Shown: piece after piece, positions 61,349-64,000 of the stretch
Numbering within the stretch: position 1 is the stretch's first letter
How the letters are laid out: every line of letters begins with the position of its first letter
Assembly (NCBI GenBank): GCA_934663775.1
Contig: CAKUKU010000006.1
Coordinates: 1 to 64,000, forward strand
Length of the DNA: 64,000 nt
Direction of reading: 5' to 3'
Origin: an uncultured Ellagibacter sp.
GTDB lineage: Bacteria > Actinomycetota > Coriobacteriia > Coriobacteriales > Eggerthellaceae
Made by a program: the position numbers and the translations under genes
The notes under the pieces: model-generated
Told to the model about the DNA's origin: nothing
The model's input: only the letters and a program-made list of their open reading frames with translations
The model's database searches: none

Positions 61349-62929
61349 CTAGTTTGTCTTGCCGAGAAAAGCCGCTGCTGCGCGCTCGATGTCCTCGGTC
61401 GAGTTATCGATAACCTCTTCGAAGCGCACGTGCGCTGCATCGAGGGTTGCCAGGTTGGTGGGCACGTTGTGCTGCCCGGTCTCGTCGGCAATCAGCTCGT
61501 TGAGCTGGCATCCCGAAAGCGCAGCAGCCTCTTCGGGAAGCGGCTCTCCGGGCGCCATGCCGTGAAGCGCGCGATACACGTTGTCGCCGAACTTCGCCCA
61601 ATGGGCCGTGCTCGCGATGAGCACGGGGTTCTCGCCACGCAGGTTCTCGGCCGCCTTGTAGGCGACCGCGGTGTGCGGGTCGATAAGATAGCCGTTGGCG
61701 TCGAAGACCTCCTTGATGGTGGAAAGGCAGGTCTCGTTGTCGACGGAGTCGGCCGCGAACTCGGCGCGCACGGCTGCGAAGGTGTCGGCGTCCACGCGGA
61801 AGCGCTTCCGTTCGCGCAAATCGGCCATCCAACCGCGCACTGCCTCCGCGTTGCGCCCGGAAAGCTCGAACAGCTGGCGCTCCAGGTTGGAAGACACCAG
61901 GATGTCCATCGACGGCGACGGCGTCAGCGCGAAATCTCTCTCGGAGATGTCGTAGGTGCCGGTGTTGATGAAGTCGGTGAGCACGCGGTTCTCGTTGCTC
62001 GCGCAGTAGAGCATCTCGATCGGGGTGCCCATGCGCTTGGCGTACCACGCGGCGAGGATGTTGCCGAAATTGCCCGTGGGGACGCAAACATCGATCGGCT
62101 TGCCGGCCTCGATTTTGCCCTTCGCGACCAGCTCGGCGTAACTCGAGATGTAGTACACGATTTGGGGCATAAGGCGCCCCCAGTTGATGGAGTTCGCGCT
62201 CGACAGGGTCACGTTGTGCTCGGTGAGCAGCGTCTTTGCGTACTCGTCATCGCCGAAGACGCTCTTCACGCCGGTCTGGCAGTCGTCGAAGTTGCCGCGC
62301 ACGCCCCACACCTGCACGTTGTCGCCGGTGGTCGTGACCATCTGCTTGCGCTGGATGTCGCTCACGCCGCCATCGGGGAACAGCACGCCGATGCGCACAT
62401 GCTCGGCGTTCTTGAAACCCTCGAGCGCGGCTTTGCCCGTATCGCCCGAGGTCGCAACCAGGATGAGGAAGTCGTGGTCGAGCTCCCCGCGCTCGCGGAG
62501 CGCCTCGGCGCTCGCGGAGAAGAACCGCGGCAGGCACTGCAGTGCCATGTCCTTGAACGCGCTCGTGGGCCCGTGCCACAGTTCCAGCACGTGCGTTCTC
62601 TCGTCGAGCGAGGTGATGGGGCAGATGTCTTCGCTGTCGAACTGCTCGCCGTAGGCGCCTTCCATGAGCGAATCGACGGTCTCGGCGGGCAAATCGACGC
62701 CGAACGCGCGGTAGATCGCGGCGGCGCGTTTCGCATAGGGCAGCTCGGCCAGGCCGCAGATGTCGTCAAGCGAAAGCGAGGGCACCCGCGCGGGAACATA
62801 GAGGCCGCCCCCATGCGCCAGGCCGTCGATGACCGCCTTGGTGAAAAGGACAGGCTCTCCGGCAAGCCCGCGCGTGTCGGAGTAGCGGTTCTCGCCTGCG
62901 CTCGCCGTCGAATCGAAGTTGTCTTCCAT
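61349..62929 (-). CDS. thrC: Threonine synthase
   Basis: A 526-aa PLP enzyme that converts O-phosphohomoserine to threonine. The PLP Lys is in GPTSAFKDMALQ (about residue 122); the phosphate-binding region is VPTGNFGNILAA and an ATSGDTGKAALEG loop is present. The N-terminal region (YSDTRGLAGEPVLFTKAVIDGLAHGGGLY) is typical of the longer ThrC subgroup. GGAGG lies before the ATG. It may be cotranscribed with the downstream ModE-like gene. Confidence 0.93.
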   Translation of the reverse strand: MEDNFDSTASAGENRYSDTRGLAGEPVLFTKAVIDGLAHGGGLYVPARVPSLSLDDICGLAELPYAKRAAAIYRAFGVDLPAETVDSLMEGAYGEQFDSEDICPITSLDERTHVLELWHGPTSAFKDMALQCLPRFFSASAEALRERGELDHDFLILVATSGDTGKAALEGFKNAEHVRIGVLFPDGGVSDIQRKQMVTTTGDNVQVWGVRGNFDDCQTGVKSVFGDDEYAKTLLTEHNVTLSSANSINWGRLMPQIVYYISSYAELVAKGKIEAGKPIDVCVPTGNFGNILAAWYAKRMGTPIEMLYCASNENRVLTDFINTGTYDISERDFALTPSPSMDILVSSNLERQLFELSGRNAEAVRGWMADLRERKRFRVDADTFAAVRAEFAADSVDNETCLSTIKEVFDANGYLIDPHTAVAYKAAENLRGENPVLIASTAHWAKFGDNVYRALHGMAPGEPLPEEAAALSGCQLNELIADETGQHNVPTNLATLDAAHVRFEEVIDNSTEDIERAAAAFLGKTN

Positions 62930-63172
62930 ATTGCAACCTCCCCGGTTCAGATAAGTCATGTTCACTATACTATCTGCGAAAACATCTTGCGGGAGAATTA
63001 TCCGCATTTTTATGCAATTCAAGCATTATTCTCGCTTTTTCTCCCCTTGTGCGCCGCGCGTTCGATCCGTAACGAGAAATTAACCTCGGTGAATTATGGA
63101 GATTATTAGCCAGGGGAAACATAAAGTTTGCCAAGGCTTCCAATCTGCCCTCGGCTGGCTTAAGATGGACTA

Positions 63173-63192
63173 TTGTTAACCACGGTTAGCAA
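63173..63192 (+). promoter_or_regulatory. Palindromic operator upstream of feoA
   Basis: TTGTTAACC-AC-GGTTAGCAA: 9-bp arms with one mismatch around 2 bp, ending 20 bp before the feoA ATG. A DtxR/Fur-type metal regulator is the likely binder by context; the exact family cannot be told from the site alone. Confidence 0.6.
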
Positions 63193-63212
63193 AGAAAGAT
63201 GAGGTGGGAACG

Positions 63213-63494
63213 ATGCAGAATGCGATGGCAGTGGAAAACAACATGACCAGTGCGACCAGCGCGGGCCCCTCCATGGCGCAGATGCCGCTCACGTTCATGA
63301 AAACAGGCGAGACGGGCACCGTCGTCAAGGTTCGCGAAAAGGGCGATGTGCTCCATCATCTCGAGAATCTTGGCTTTGTCGCCGGCGCTGAAGTGAAGGT
63401 CGTCTCCGAGCAGGCGGGCAACTTCATCGTCGAGGTCAAAGGCGCGCAAGTCGCCCTGAACAAGCAGGTCGCACAGCGAATCATCACGCGTTAG
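63213..63494 (+). CDS. feoA: FeoA-domain protein, first copy
   Basis: A 93-aa small cytoplasmic SH3-like protein for ferrous iron transport. The FeoA core runs from about residue 26 (PLTFMKTGETGTVVKV) to the end, with LENLGFVAGAEVKVV in the middle. GAGGTGGG lies before the chosen ATG; a GTG three codons upstream is also in frame. It is followed by a second feoA. Confidence 0.88.
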   Translation: MQNAMAVENNMTSATSAGPSMAQMPLTFMKTGETGTVVKVREKGDVLHHLENLGFVAGAEVKVVSEQAGNFIVEVKGAQVALNKQVAQRIITR

Positions 63495-63640
63495 TTTTCG
63501 TGGGCGGCGCTTTCCCGAGGGGGAGCGCGCTGCCCCGTGAAAAGCTAAAACCGCAGCAAAGGGCGCACTGCGTCCGTTTCCGTGACTTTTGGGACAGCTG
63601 CGGCACGAGAAGCCCGATCGTAGAAAGAAGGAGGAGGAAC

Positions 63641-63880
63641 ATGGCAGAAGCAGGTCAGGACAAGACGCTGCGAGACGTTGCCATCGGCGAGACCGCCACG
63701 GTGCGTCGCCTTGTGGGTGAAGGCGCCCTCAAGCGCCACATCATGGACATGGGCATCACCAAAGGCGTCGAAGTGTACGTTCGCAAGGTGGCGCCGCTCG
63801 GCGATCCTATCGAGGTCACCGTTCGCGGCTATGAGCTTTCGCTGCGCAAGAGCGAGGCCGAAAGCGTGCTCGTTCAGTAG
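63641..63880 (+). CDS. feoA: FeoA-domain protein, second copy
   Basis: A 79-aa FeoA protein (LRDVAIGETATVRRLVGEG, HIMDMGITKGVEVYVRK, YELSLRKSEAESVLVQ). GGAGGAGG lies before the ATG. feoB would be expected just past the window end. Confidence 0.9.
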   Translation: MAEAGQDKTLRDVAIGETATVRRLVGEGALKRHIMDMGITKGVEVYVRKVAPLGDPIEVTVRGYELSLRKSEAESVLVQ

Positions 63881-63887
63881 CGCGAAC

Positions 63888-63909
63888 AGGCCTTTTGGGG
63901 CCTTTTTCT
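63888..63909 (+). terminator. Terminator-like hairpin after the second feoA
   Basis: Short stem AGGCC/GGCCT with a TTTTGG loop, followed by TTTTCTTTG. If feoB lies downstream, this would be an attenuator rather than a full stop. Confidence 0.65.
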
Positions 63910-64000
63910 TTGCTTGGCGGTTAGACAGTTCTAACTTATCGAAGCGACCGCACCGACCCTTTAGGGCGCCGTCGTTTCGGCGAAGCAGCAAAGTCAGACA

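Overview
The window reads as chromosomal DNA of a high-GC, monoderm, anaerobic actinobacterium, most likely Coriobacteriia of the Eggerthella/Slackia/Adlercreutzia type. The reasons are high GC, rubrerythrin and feoA genes, an S-layer-homology surface protein, a Tad locus without secretin, a LuxR regulator fused to a 12-helix membrane domain, and an aromatic-acid transporter near a DMSO-reductase-family molybdoenzyme. The genus assignment is inference from gene content.

Layout. 1-13.8 kb is mostly housekeeping: citramalate synthase, a YerC/TrpR-like regulator, a Nudix hydrolase, a CIRCE-controlled Hsp20, a phosphoesterase, a Na+ symporter, an M18 aminopeptidase, rubrerythrin, a flippase, guaB, a glycosyltransferase and engB. 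13.9-16.9 kb holds a LytTR response regulator followed by two membrane proteins that look like one histidine kinase split in two: the first has the phospho-acceptor box and no ATPase, the second has the ATPase and no acceptor histidine. 16.9-26.9 kb carries leuS, a SanA/YdcF protein, a BspA-LRR/SLH surface protein, a serA-like dehydrogenase and a 2-hydroxyacyl-CoA dehydratase activase-like protein.

27-39.7 kb is the most interesting part. A membrane LuxR regulator, an AAHS-type aromatic-acid transporter with a ~370-nt structured leader, a small zinc-ribbon protein with a collagen-like Gly-Ala-Pro tail and a three-gene molybdoenzyme operon are interspersed with trigger factor, SlyD and a trigger-factor-C-domain protein. 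I found the same 7-5-7 inverted repeat (ATCAACC-N5-GGTTGAT and variants) upstream of the LuxR gene, the transporter, the zinc-ribbon gene and the molybdoenzyme operon, which suggests one regulon. Both the molybdoenzyme large subunit and its ferredoxin-like partner have lost the cysteines that would bind Fe-S clusters.

39.8-46.5 kb is a four-gene operon: a cytoplasmic LRR protein, a DUF2201 (pseudo-metallopeptidase plus VWA) protein, a MoxR-family AAA+ ATPase fused to a SAM methyltransferase, and a small protein. It resembles MoxR-VWA conflict or chaperone systems. It converges with two tandem DUF262-only proteins (46.6-48.8 kb). Arylamine N-acetyltransferase and tRNA-Val(TAC) follow. 50.8-61.0 kb is a tightly overlapping 13-gene Tad/Flp pilus operon without secretin or prepilin peptidase, ending in DUF192 and zinc-ribbon genes. 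The window closes with a ModE-like HTH gene, thrC and two tandem feoA genes behind a palindromic operator.
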